Source of the DNA: Nocardioides sp. Soil774 | Lineage (GTDB): Bacteria > Actinomycetota > Actinomycetes > Propionibacteriales > Nocardioidaceae | Assembly: GCF_001428125.1 (NCBI RefSeq) | Contig: NZ_LMSM01000008.1 | Span: 479,185 to 543,184 of the forward strand | Reading direction: 5' to 3' | DNA: 64,000 nucleotides | Part shown: positions 52,067 to 59,862 of the stretch, piece by piece | Position numbering within the stretch: position 1 is the stretch's first letter | How the letters are laid out: every line of letters starts with the position of its first letter | The notes under the pieces: generated by a model | Database searches by the model: none | What the model saw: the letters and a program-made list of their open reading frames with translations, nothing else | What the model was told of the DNA's origin: nothing | Program-made: the position numbers and the translations under genes

Positions 52067-52434
52067 CGGTCGCGATGGTGCTGCTCGGCGGCGCGATCGG
52101 CGCGCCCCTGCGCTACCTCACAGACCTGTTCGTGCAGTCACGACACGACAGCGTCTTCCCCTGGGGCACCTTCACCGTCAACGTCCTCGGCTCCCTGATC
52201 TTGGGCGTCACCGCAGCCGCGGTCATCGACCTCGGGGCGCCGGGGTGGGGGCTGACGTTGGTCGGCGCCGGGTTCTGCGGAGCGCTCACGACCTTCTCTA
52301 CCTTCGGGTTCGAGACCATCCGGCTGCTCGAGCAAGGGTCGGTCCTGACCGCCGCAGCCAACAGTGTCGCAAACCTGGCCCTGGGACTGGGCGCCTGCGC
52401 GGGCGGCTTCGCGGTCGCCGCCGCGATGTTGTGA
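52063..52434 (+). CDS. crcB: Fluoride channel subunit CrcB/FluC (second)
   Basis: A compact 123-residue, four-helix Fluc protein: [30 protein letters not shown] and [19 protein letters not shown] start overlapping the DUF190 stop. Two different subunits in one operon suggest an antiparallel heterodimer, as known for paired CrcB proteins in some Gram-positive bacteria. Confidence 0.9.
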   Translation: MTVAMVLLGGAIGAPLRYLTDLFVQSRHDSVFPWGTFTVNVLGSLILGVTAAAVIDLGAPGWGLTLVGAGFCGALTTFSTFGFETIRLLEQGSVLTAAANSVANLALGLGACAGGFAVAAAML

Positions 52435-52740
52435 GACCGCATTGGGACCCGCGACCGAACCCCATGCGCGAGCCGCCCAGGATCACGCAGCGTTACACCA
52501 CCACCGGGGTAGCCACCCTGTGACATCTCAGCGTCGCTATTCGAAACCGCGTGACTCCTCCACTTCTGAGTCATGGCTACGCGTTGACGATGAGTGACGA
52601 GTCCCAGTTCCGTTCTCCCAGAACGCCTTCGAAGACCTTCAAACTGAGCGGCACGCATGCTACGAAGGTCCGTAGATCGGTCCGCCCCTCGGGGCGGGCC
52701 GAGCGTCATTTCAAGGTTAAGTGACGAGTACTGACGGGCG
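52435..52740. other. Intergenic region before the relaxase, candidate oriT
   Basis: 306 bp without a convincing gene. Features: AGTGACGAGT twice (52593-52602 and 52720-52729), a GC hairpin around 52683-52700 (CGCCC-CTC-GGGGCG), and TGACGGGCG twice with a 10-bp period (52732-52740, 52742-52750) running into the relaxase start. Repeats next to a MobF relaxase gene are where oriT usually lies. Confidence 0.4.
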
Positions 52741-55485
52741 GTGACGGGCGTGCACGGTGGGGTCAAGTTCTACCGCGGCGCCGCGTCCGCCGCGCGGTCC
52801 TACGTCGAAGCCGACCACTCGCGTGCCGACGACTACTACCTGGCCGAGGGCTCCGGAGTGGCCGAGCGTTACGTCGCCACGACTCCGCCGGGGGAGGGGG
52901 GACGCGGTGTCTGCGCAGTTCAGTACGGGGGGACGCTCGATGGCGACGCCTACGAGCAGTGGGTCGCCGGCCACGACGTTGAAACTGGAACAGCCAAGGG
53001 GCGGCTGCGCGACGACGCGCATGCGCTGCGGTTCGTCGAGGTCGTAATAAACGGACCGAAGTCCTGGTCGCTTGCCGCAGCGCTGCACTCTGAGATCGCG
53101 GCGGCCTACGACGCGGCGATGGATCGGGCGGCGGGTGAGGTGATCGCGTGGGTCGGCGAGCACGCCACTACCCGCGTGGGTCCACGTGGTCGGCAGGTGC
53201 AGGTCCCGGTGGAGCAGCTCGAGGCGGCAGTGGTGCGGCACTACACCTCGCGTGCCGGGGACCCGCACCGTCACCTTCATGTGCAGATCAACGCCCGTGT
53301 TTCTGCGCGCGGGGCGTGGCGGGGACTGCACTCGGTCGGAGTCGTCGACAGTATCGATGCGGTCAACGGGATTGGGCACGCGGCGGTGATGTGCGACCCG
53401 GAGTTCAGGGCCGCCCTTGCCGCGCGCGGCTACACCCTCGATGACGACGGCGAGATCGAGCAGCTCGCGCCGTATGCCGGCGGGTTCAGCCAGCGCGCCG
53501 CGCAGATCGGGCGCAACGTCGACCGGTACGAGGCCGCGTGGCGTGTCGAGCACCCCAGCCAGGAGCCCGGACCGCGACTGCGTCAGACCTGGGACCGACG
53601 CGCGTGGGCCGACGCTAGGCCAGACAAGGTCGTGCCCCGCAGCGGCGCCGACCTCGTCGCCGCATGGAACCGAGAGCTGCGCGACCTCGGCTTCACCCCA
53701 CCGACCACCCCAGCCACCACCGCGCCCACCAACCTGACGACGCAGCTGGGTCTGCAGATCGGTCAGATCGACCGCGACGTCGCCGCCGACCTGGTGCTGA
53801 CCAGGCTCGGGTCCAGGCGCTCGGCGTGGAACGCACCGGACATCCGGGGCGAGGTCGAACGGCTCATCGCCTCCGTCGGGATCGTCGCCGAACGAGCGGT
53901 CCGGCACGAGCTGGTCGAGGACATCGCCGAGCGTGCCCAGACGCGGTGTGTGCCGCTGCTGAAACGCGACGATGTCCCCGAGCACGTCCGCAGCCTGACC
54001 TCCGAGCGGGTCCTCGCCGTCGAGGCCGACCTCGCCAACACCGTCGTCGCGCGGGCGTCGAGGCCGGTGAGCGCCGCAGTCAGGCTCCGGGGCATCGAGC
54101 ACCTCGACCCTGCACAACGCCGCGTCGTCGCGGCGCTGGTCGGTGATGCGGGTCTGCTCGTGATCGAGGGCGCCGCCGGCACCGGAAAGACCACGACCCT
54201 CGCCATCGCACGCGACCTGCTCGACGCGTACGACCGACGGCTCGTGGTCGTCACCCCGACCCTCAAGGCTGCTCAGGCAGCTCGGGAGCAGGTCGGTGCC
54301 GACGCGTTCTCTGCCGCCTGGCTCGTCCACCAACACGGGTATAGGTGGGATGAGGACGGCCACTGGTCGCAGACAGACGCTGCACCTGAGGCCCGGGCAC
54401 GTCTGGCTTCTGGTGACGTTCTCTTGGTGGACGAGGCCGGGATGCTTGACCAGGACACCGCCCGGGCGCTGTTCGCCATCGCCGACCGCGCGCACGCCAC
54501 GGTTGCGCTGCTAGGTGACCGCCACCAGCTGCCGGCGGTCGGCCGCGGCGGCGTTCTCGACCTCGCCACGCGCTGGGTGGCACCCGGAGCGCACCACGAG
54601 CTTGAGTCGGTCCACCGGTTCGCCGATCCCGCCTACGCCGACCTCAGCCTGCTCATGCGCACGAGTGAGCGGTCTGGTGAGGTCTTCGACGCCCTCCTCG
54701 AACGCGGGCAGATCGTCCTCCATGCCAGCGAGGTCGAACGCGCGGCAGCCCTGGCCGCCATCGGCGCTAACGGTGCGGATAACGGTGACCAGCTCGTCAT
54801 CGCCGATACCCGCGACCAAGTCGGTGCCCTCAACGCAGCCATCCGCGACCGTCGCCACGGCATTGGCACACCAGTCGGTGAGCAATCTGGTGAGCGCCCG
54901 GGTGAAGGGGTCAGTGAGCCCGTCACGCGTCGTGGTGAGCGGATCGGTCTAGGCGACCGAGTCGCTACCAGGCGCAACAACCGCGACCTCGACGTCGCCA
55001 ACCGCGACACCTGGACCGTGGCCGGAATCAGCGACGACGGCAGCGTCCTGGTCACTGGCCGGGCGGGCCATCGCACGCTGCCGGCGGAGTACGTCCGCAA
55101 GCACGTCGAGCTCGCCTTCACCACCACCGCCTACGGAGCGCAAGGCGAGACCGTCGACTCGGCACACTTCGCACTTGGTGAGACCACCGGCGCCGCCTCG
55201 GCATACGTCGCCATGACCCGTGGCCGCCACCGCAACACAGCCCACCTCGTCGCAGAGTCCATCGACGACGCCCGCAGCCAGTGGGTCGACGTGTTCAGCC
55301 GCGACCGCGCGGACCTTGGGCCCAGGCACGCGGCACAGAGGGCCGCAGACGACATCGACCGGTACGGACCCACCGCGCGGCCGCCCTCCGTCGGACTACA
55401 GGCCGCAGCGCTGCGCGCTGGCCCGAGTCGCCCACCCCAGCCGATCCCGAGCCCCCGACCGGCCTCTCGCGGGATCGGCCGCTGA
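52741..55485 (+). CDS. MobF-family relaxase/helicase (TraA/TrwC-like)
   Basis: A 914-residue conjugative relaxase that would nick one strand at oriT and unwind the DNA. The N-terminal TrwC domain has candidate catalytic Tyr residues (Tyr21; Tyr32/Tyr33) and the three-His metal site HRHLH (176-180). The RecD-like helicase has Walker A GAAGTGKTT (about 477) and Walker B LLVDEAGM (about 561), and ends AYVAMTRGRHRNTAHL. GTG start; shorter than many MobF proteins but with all core parts. No secretion genes accompany it. Confidence 0.92.
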   Translation: MTGVHGGVKFYRGAASAARSYVEADHSRADDYYLAEGSGVAERYVATTPPGEGGRGVCAVQYGGTLDGDAYEQWVAGHDVETGTAKGRLRDDAHALRFVEVVINGPKSWSLAAALHSEIAAAYDAAMDRAAGEVIAWVGEHATTRVGPRGRQVQVPVEQLEAAVVRHYTSRAGDPHRHLHVQINARVSARGAWRGLHSVGVVDSIDAVNGIGHAAVMCDPEFRAALAARGYTLDDDGEIEQLAPYAGGFSQRAAQIGRNVDRYEAAWRVEHPSQEPGPRLRQTWDRRAWADARPDKVVPRSGADLVAAWNRELRDLGFTPPTTPATTAPTNLTTQLGLQIGQIDRDVAADLVLTRLGSRRSAWNAPDIRGEVERLIASVGIVAERAVRHELVEDIAERAQTRCVPLLKRDDVPEHVRSLTSERVLAVEADLANTVVARASRPVSAAVRLRGIEHLDPAQRRVVAALVGDAGLLVIEGAAGTGKTTTLAIARDLLDAYDRRLVVVTPTLKAAQAAREQVGADAFSAAWLVHQHGYRWDEDGHWSQTDAAPEARARLASGDVLLVDEAGMLDQDTARALFAIADRAHATVALLGDRHQLPAVGRGGVLDLATRWVAPGAHHELESVHRFADPAYADLSLLMRTSERSGEVFDALLERGQIVLHASEVERAAALAAIGANGADNGDQLVIADTRDQVGALNAAIRDRRHGIGTPVGEQSGERPGEGVSEPVTRRGERIGLGDRVATRRNNRDLDVANRDTWTVAGISDDGSVLVTGRAGHRTLPAEYVRKHVELAFTTTAYGAQGETVDSAHFALGETTGAASAYVAMTRGRHRNTAHLVAESIDDARSQWVDVFSRDRADLGPRHAAQRAADDIDRYGPTARPPSVGLQAAALRAGPSRPPQPIPSPRPASRGIGR

Positions 55486-55672
55486 ACCAGGTCGATGGAC
55501 CTAGGTTCTCCGATCCACGTGACCGCTGCGCGCCCCCAAGACGACGTAGGAGACACGGAGAAGCTGATCTCGACAGGAATGGCCACCAGCCGTCCGGTCC
55601 GCGCAGCGCGATGTTGCTTCTCTTGAAAAGGACTCGCCGAACCCATCGGCGGCCACGACGAAAGGCGACGAG

Positions 55673-55912
55673 ATGGTCACACCCATCGGCATCCCAGACG
55701 ATTGGGACGACGACAACCTGATCCTGTTCGAGGAGTTCTGCGAGCTCATCCGCACACCGCAGCGCACCGTTCGTGACTGGCGTCAGCGCGGCGTCGGACC
55801 CAGATGGGCCCGCTTCCAGGGTGTCGGTCGGCTCTACATCACCGTGGCCGAGGCCCGACGCTTCCTCGCCTCCGCCACCGCCACCCGGGCAGAGGTGCGC
55901 TCCGATGGCTGA
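55673..55912 (+). CDS. Small helix-turn-helix protein next to the excisionase gene
   Basis: A 79-residue protein with a MerR/AlpA-like winged helix (LIRTPQRTVRDWRQRGVGPRW, then RLYITVAEARRFL). ATG follows AAAGGCGACGAG. It overlaps the next gene by 8 nt, so both are co-translated. It may be a second directionality factor or a transfer/replication regulator. The 187 bp before it hold no evident gene. Confidence 0.7.
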   Translation: MVTPIGIPDDWDDDNLILFEEFCELIRTPQRTVRDWRQRGVGPRWARFQGVGRLYITVAEARRFLASATATRAEVRSDG

Positions 55913-56102
55913 GCGACGCGCCGCTCCGGTCTACCTGAGCCTCGAGGAGGCAGCCGAGTCCATGGCGGTCTCGGTCAAGACGATCCGGCGCTGGATCGCC
56001 GCCGGCACCCTCCCGGCGTACCGCTGCGGCAAACGGGCCATCCGGATCAGGCTCGAAGATCTCGAGGCCGCGCCACGGCAGATCCCGTCCGCGCGGTGGT
56101 GA
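55905..56102 (+). CDS. xis: Excisionase-like DNA-binding protein
   Basis: A 65-residue HTH_17-type protein (YLSLEEAAESMAVSVKTIRRW, then AYRCGKRAIRIRLEDLE), the usual form of actinobacterial Xis. It lies 126 bp from attR, next to two integrase arm-site candidates, as expected for a recombination directionality factor. Confidence 0.82.
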   Translation: MAERRAAPVYLSLEEAAESMAVSVKTIRRWIAAGTLPAYRCGKRAIRIRLEDLEAAPRQIPSARW

Positions 56103-56148
56103 AAGCCCCGGACGATCGGGGCCCTCCGGGGCGAACACGTCTCGGTTC

Positions 56149-56170
56149 ATCTGGCACGTATCTGGCACGG
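56149..56170 (+). repeat. Two tandem 11-bp integrase arm-site candidates
   Basis: ATCTGGCACG(T/G) twice with an 11-bp period, in the same orientation as the three copies at 42096-42128. Confidence 0.68.
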
Positions 56171-56180
56171 CCCGGAAATC

Positions 56181-56223
56181 AAACAGCCTCTGACCTGGCA
56201 TCTTCGCAGGTCAGAGGCTGTTT
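56181..56223 (-). terminator. Element-borne intrinsic terminator just downstream of tRNA-Ser
   Basis: A perfect 17-bp stem (AAACAGCCTCTGACCTG at 56181-56197 and its complement 56207-56223) with a 9-nt loop. Read leftwards, it begins 5 nt after the tRNA 3' end and is followed by TTTGATTT. It would replace the terminator that integration moved 14 kb away. Confidence 0.7.
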
Positions 56224-56228
56224 TCTGT

Positions 56229-56251
56229 TGGCGGTGGCGGTGGGATTTGAA
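56229..56251. repeat. Right attachment site (attR) inside tRNA-Ser
   Basis: The 23 nt from the T-loop to the CCA end, identical to 41943-41965. The tRNA stays intact because the element supplies the same sequence. Confidence 0.88.
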
Positions 56252-56318
56252 CCCACGGTGGGTTTGACCCCACACAACATTTCGAGTGTTGCACCTTCGG
56301 CCGCTCGGACACGCCACC
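56229..56318 (-). tRNA. tRNA-Ser (anticodon CGA)
   Basis: 90 nt including an encoded CCA. The acceptor stem GGTGGCG pairs with CGCCACC, with discriminator G. The anticodon loop CTCGAAA sits on a 5-bp stem (CAACA/TGTTG), giving CGA for UCG codons. A long variable arm (GTGGGG/CCCAC region) is typical of serine tRNAs, and the T-arm is GTGGGTTCAAATCCCAC. Its 3' 23 nt are the attachment site of the mobile element. Confidence 0.95.
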
Positions 56319-56485
56319 GCGCGGAAGGTTACCGGAGGGTGGCCGTGAGGTCGAAACCGGCGGCTCGCCCGCGATCGGAGCGGGGCGCGGGAGCAGAGGC
56401 ATGGTCAGGGACGGCGTACGGCAGGTACGTTTCGGCGCACGCCTGTGCTCGCGCCTCGCGCGAGCGGGAAGGAGCGGTGCTGCCG

Positions 56486-58432
56486 GTGGCTGCCGTCCGA
56501 CGTGTCCGAGACCTCGCCCGTGCCGCACTGCCCCGGAGCGTGGGGGAGCGGCTGCCCGCGGCCCCGCCGCAGGAGGTGACCGAGCTCCTGCACGACAAGC
56601 GCTTCCAGCGCGCCGTGGCCGAGGCGGCCGAGGAGCAGCGCCGTCCTGAGGAGGAGGTCTGGGAGGAGGTCAAGGGCTACCTCCACGAGATGGCCGCCGC
56701 CCACGACGACCGCGCCTCGCAGGGCTGGGCGCGCATGGGCGAGTGGTTCCTGCGTGCCTACGACGTCCTCGTCGACGAGGACGACATGCAGATGCTGAAG
56801 AAGGTGGACCGCGACCACAGCCTGGCGCTGGCCTTCAGCCACCGCTCCTACCTCGACGGCATGGTCATCCCCAACGCGCTGTCGTCACGACGGTTCTCCC
56901 CGACCTACACCTTCGGCGGGGCCAACCTCAACCTGCCGGTCATCGGCTCGTTCGCCAGCCGCACCGGCCTCATCTTCATCCGACGCTCCACGCAGGAGAT
57001 CCCGGTCTACCGGCTCGCGCTGCGCTCCTACATCCGCCAGATGGTGGCCAACAAGCGCAACCTCGCCTGGTCGATCGAGGGCGGACGCACCCGCACCGGC
57101 AAGCTCCGCCCGCCCGTCCACGGCATCCTGAAGTACCTCACCGACACCGTGCACGACGGCGGCGGCGACGACGCCCCCGACGTGCAGGTCGTGCCGGTCT
57201 CGGTCGTCTACGACCAGCTGCACGAGGTCTCGCGGATGACCGAGGAGGCGCGCGGCGCCAGCAAGACCCCGGAGGACTGGCGCTGGCTGGTGCGCTTCGC
57301 GCGGCTGCAGCGCAACCGCCTCGGTCGCGCCTACCTGACCGTCGGGGAGCCGTTCTCCCTGCGCGAGCGCATGGACGCCCTCGCCGCGGAGGGCGTGACC
57401 GGCCACCAGGCGGTCGAGCGGGTCGCGCTCGACATCTCCCACCGGATCAACCGGGCGACGCCCGTCACCGTGACCGCGATCGTCTCGCTCGCGCTCCTCG
57501 GCGCCGACCGGGCGCTGACCATGGACGAGGTGCTCGAGACCGTCGAGCCGCTCGCCGCCTACATCGACGCCCGCCACTGGCCGGTCGCCGGCGCGGCCGA
57601 CCTGCGCGACCGCTCCACCATCCGCCGCGCGCTCGCCGAGCTGGCTCGCAGCGGGGTGCTGACGGCGTACGACCAGGGCACCGAGCCGGTCTGGAAGATC
57701 GGCGACGACCAGCACCTGGTCGCCGCGTTCTACCGCAACACGGTGATCCACATCCTCGTCGAGCGGGCGATCGGCGAGCTCGCCCTGCTGACCGTCAGCG
57801 AGCTCGAGCCCGACGCCGAGCTGCCCCCGGGCGGCGCGCTCCAGGTCGGGTGGGAGGAGGCGAAGCGGATGCGCGACCTGCTGAAGTTCGAGTTCTTCTT
57901 CCCCGGTCGCGCCGGCTTCGAGGACGACCTGCGCACCGAGCTGCAGCTGCTCGTCGGCGGCGAGGGTGTCACCGACATGACGCCCGAACGGGCCCGCGAG
58001 CTGCTGGTCAGCGCGCGTCCGCACCTGGCCCACCTGGTGCTCCGGCCCTTCCTCGACGCCTACCTCGTGCTCGCCGACCGCCTCGCCGACCACGGCGACA
58101 GCACCGTCGACGAGGACGCGCTGCTGGCCGACGCGCTGGCCGTGGGCCGGCAGTGGGCGCTGCAGCGCAGGGTCGCGAGCGTGGAGTCGATCTCGCTCGA
58201 GCTCTTCCGCACCGCGATGGCGCTGGCGCGCCACAAGGGCCTGCTCGAGGGCAGCGACGGTGTCGGCTCGGCCCGTGAGGCGTTCGCCGCGGAGCTGCGC
58301 GACTCGGTGCGCCGGGTCAACATCATCGGCGAGATCGCCGGCGAGCCGGTGGTCGTGGTGCAGCCGCAGGTCGACGAGCCCGAGGGGTCGGAGCAGGCGG
58401 AGGACGCCGAGCAGGCCGGGGATCGCTGGTGA
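56486..58432 (+). CDS. plsB: Glycerol-3-phosphate acyltransferase (PlsB2-like)
   Basis: A large (648-residue) acyltransferase that adds the first acyl chain to glycerol-3-phosphate. The HX4D motif is FSHRSYLD; the substrate-phosphate motif region is EGGRTRTGKLRPP; VIGSFASRTGLIFIRRS matches block II. The length and the order plsB-plsC-WS/DGAT match the mycobacterial Rv2482c-Rv2484c group. GTG at 56486 lies 11 nt after AAGGAG; GTG at 56477 or a start further upstream cannot be excluded. It overlaps the next gene (GTGA). Confidence 0.88.
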   Translation: MAAVRRVRDLARAALPRSVGERLPAAPPQEVTELLHDKRFQRAVAEAAEEQRRPEEEVWEEVKGYLHEMAAAHDDRASQGWARMGEWFLRAYDVLVDEDDMQMLKKVDRDHSLALAFSHRSYLDGMVIPNALSSRRFSPTYTFGGANLNLPVIGSFASRTGLIFIRRSTQEIPVYRLALRSYIRQMVANKRNLAWSIEGGRTRTGKLRPPVHGILKYLTDTVHDGGGDDAPDVQVVPVSVVYDQLHEVSRMTEEARGASKTPEDWRWLVRFARLQRNRLGRAYLTVGEPFSLRERMDALAAEGVTGHQAVERVALDISHRINRATPVTVTAIVSLALLGADRALTMDEVLETVEPLAAYIDARHWPVAGAADLRDRSTIRRALAELARSGVLTAYDQGTEPVWKIGDDQHLVAAFYRNTVIHILVERAIGELALLTVSELEPDAELPPGGALQVGWEEAKRMRDLLKFEFFFPGRAGFEDDLRTELQLLVGGEGVTDMTPERARELLVSARPHLAHLVLRPFLDAYLVLADRLADHGDSTVDEDALLADALAVGRQWALQRRVASVESISLELFRTAMALARHKGLLEGSDGVGSAREAFAAELRDSVRRVNIIGEIAGEPVVVVQPQVDEPEGSEQAEDAEQAGDRW

Positions 58433-59862
58433 GCGGCCTCTCCGCCGCGGCCCGCGAGGCGATCGAGGCCATCGAGGCGGGCCCGCAGGGCCCGAAGATC
58501 GGGGCGTTCTTCGACCTCGACGGCACCCTGGTCGCGGGCTACACCGCGGCCACGTTCTACGGCGACCGGCTCAAGGGCCGCGACGTGTCGCCGGCGGAGT
58601 TCCTGCGCACGGTGGTGACCGCCGTCGACGGCGAGCTCGGGGGAGACCCGACCCGCATCGCCCACGTCGCCTTCTCGGCCATGCGCGGAGAGTCCGAGGA
58701 GGCGTTCGCCGACCTCGGTGAGCGGCTCTTCCGCTCCAAGATCGCCGGCACCATCCGCCGCGAGTCGCGCGCGCTGGTGCACGCCCACCAGCGTGCCGGG
58801 CACACGGTCGCGGTGGCCTCGGCGGCCACGAAGTACCAGATCGCGCCGGTCGCCCGCGACCTCGGCGTCGAGCACCTCGTGTGCACGCAGCTGGTGGTCG
58901 AGGACGGCCAGTTCACCGGCGCGACCGACGGCCCGATGCTGTGGGGCCGGCACAAGGCCAGCGGCGTACGCGCCTTCGCCCGCGAGCACGGCGTCGACCT
59001 GGGCGAGTCCTACGCCTACGGCAACGGCTACGAGGACGTCGCCTTCCTCTCCTCCGTCGGCCACCCCACCGCCCTCAACCCGCACCGCGACCTGCGCGCC
59101 GCCGCCGGCCGGCTCGGCTGGCCGGTGCTCGACCTGTCCGACCCCGTCGGTGGCTCGCTCGTCGCGGCGGGGCGCACGGTCGCCGCGCTCGCCGGGATGA
59201 ACGCCGGTGTCGCCGCCGGCATCGCCTACGGCCTCACCCGCGGCGACCGGCGCGAGGGCCGCAACACCGCCATCAAGCTGGCCACCTCGCTGCCGATGGC
59301 CCTGGCCGGGGTGAAGGTCGAGGTGCTCCACCGCGAGCGCCTGTGGACCCACCGTCCGGCGATCTTCGTGGCCAACCACCAGAGCGCGCTCGACATCCCC
59401 GTGCTGGGCAACCTGCTCGAGCGTGACTTCACCATCGTGGCCAAGAAGGAGGCGCGGTGGGACCCGCGCGCCGTCATCGGCTCGGTGGTGATCGACCCGG
59501 CCTACATCGACCGGTCCGACTCCGAGTCGGCGCGCGCGACCCTCGACGGCGTCGTCGACCGGATCCGTGGCGGCACCTCGCTCATGATCTTCCCCGAGGG
59601 CACCCGCTCGCCGACCCCGGCGCTCGGGCCGTTCCGCAAGGGCGCGTTCCACCTCGCCGCGCAGGCGGGGGTGCCGGTCGTGCCGGTCGTGCTGCGCAAC
59701 ACCGGTGAGCTGATGCGTCGCAGCTCGCTGGTGCTCAACCCCGGGGTCGTCGACGTGTGCGTGCTGGAGCCCGAGACCGACTGGAGCGTCGACGACATGA
59801 GCGAGCGGATCGCCGCGCTGCGGGCGAAGTTCGAGGACACACTGGCGAGGTGGCCGGCATGA
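58429..59862 (+). CDS. HAD-IB phosphatase fused to a PlsC-type acyltransferase
   Basis: A 477-residue bifunctional protein. Residues about 20-240 form a HAD-IB (SerB-like) domain with FDLDGTLV, VASAATKY and YAYGNGYEDVAFLS. Residues about 265-475 form a 1-acylglycerol-3-phosphate acyltransferase with NHQSALD (HX4D), FPEGTRSP and VPVVPVVLRNTGE. The same fusion is known in mycobacterial PlsC (Rv2483c). It could acylate lysophosphatidate and remove a phosphate from a related intermediate. Confidence 0.9.
   Translation: MSGLSAAAREAIEAIEAGPQGPKIGAFFDLDGTLVAGYTAATFYGDRLKGRDVSPAEFLRTVVTAVDGELGGDPTRIAHVAFSAMRGESEEAFADLGERLFRSKIAGTIRRESRALVHAHQRAGHTVAVASAATKYQIAPVARDLGVEHLVCTQLVVEDGQFTGATDGPMLWGRHKASGVRAFAREHGVDLGESYAYGNGYEDVAFLSSVGHPTALNPHRDLRAAAGRLGWPVLDLSDPVGGSLVAAGRTVAALAGMNAGVAAGIAYGLTRGDRREGRNTAIKLATSLPMALAGVKVEVLHRERLWTHRPAIFVANHQSALDIPVLGNLLERDFTIVAKKEARWDPRAVIGSVVIDPAYIDRSDSESARATLDGVVDRIRGGTSLMIFPEGTRSPTPALGPFRKGAFHLAAQAGVPVVPVVLRNTGELMRRSSLVLNPGVVDVCVLEPETDWSVDDMSERIAALRAKFEDTLARWPA

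Larger units (their letters stand above)
41943..56251. mobile_element. Integrative mobilizable element in tRNA-Ser(CGA)
   Basis: About 14.3 kb between two exact copies of a 23-bp sequence that is the 3' end of the tRNA-Ser(CGA) gene. It carries an integrase at the left end, a MobF relaxase, a small DNA-binding protein and an excisionase-like protein at the right end, and stress-related cargo between. No TraB/FtsK-type or type IV secretion gene is visible, so it probably needs a helper for transfer. Arm-type repeats lie at both ends. Confidence 0.88.

Noticed and set aside
41943..56251. Prophage
   Set aside because: No capsid, terminase, portal or tail genes; the relaxase points to conjugative mobilisation instead.
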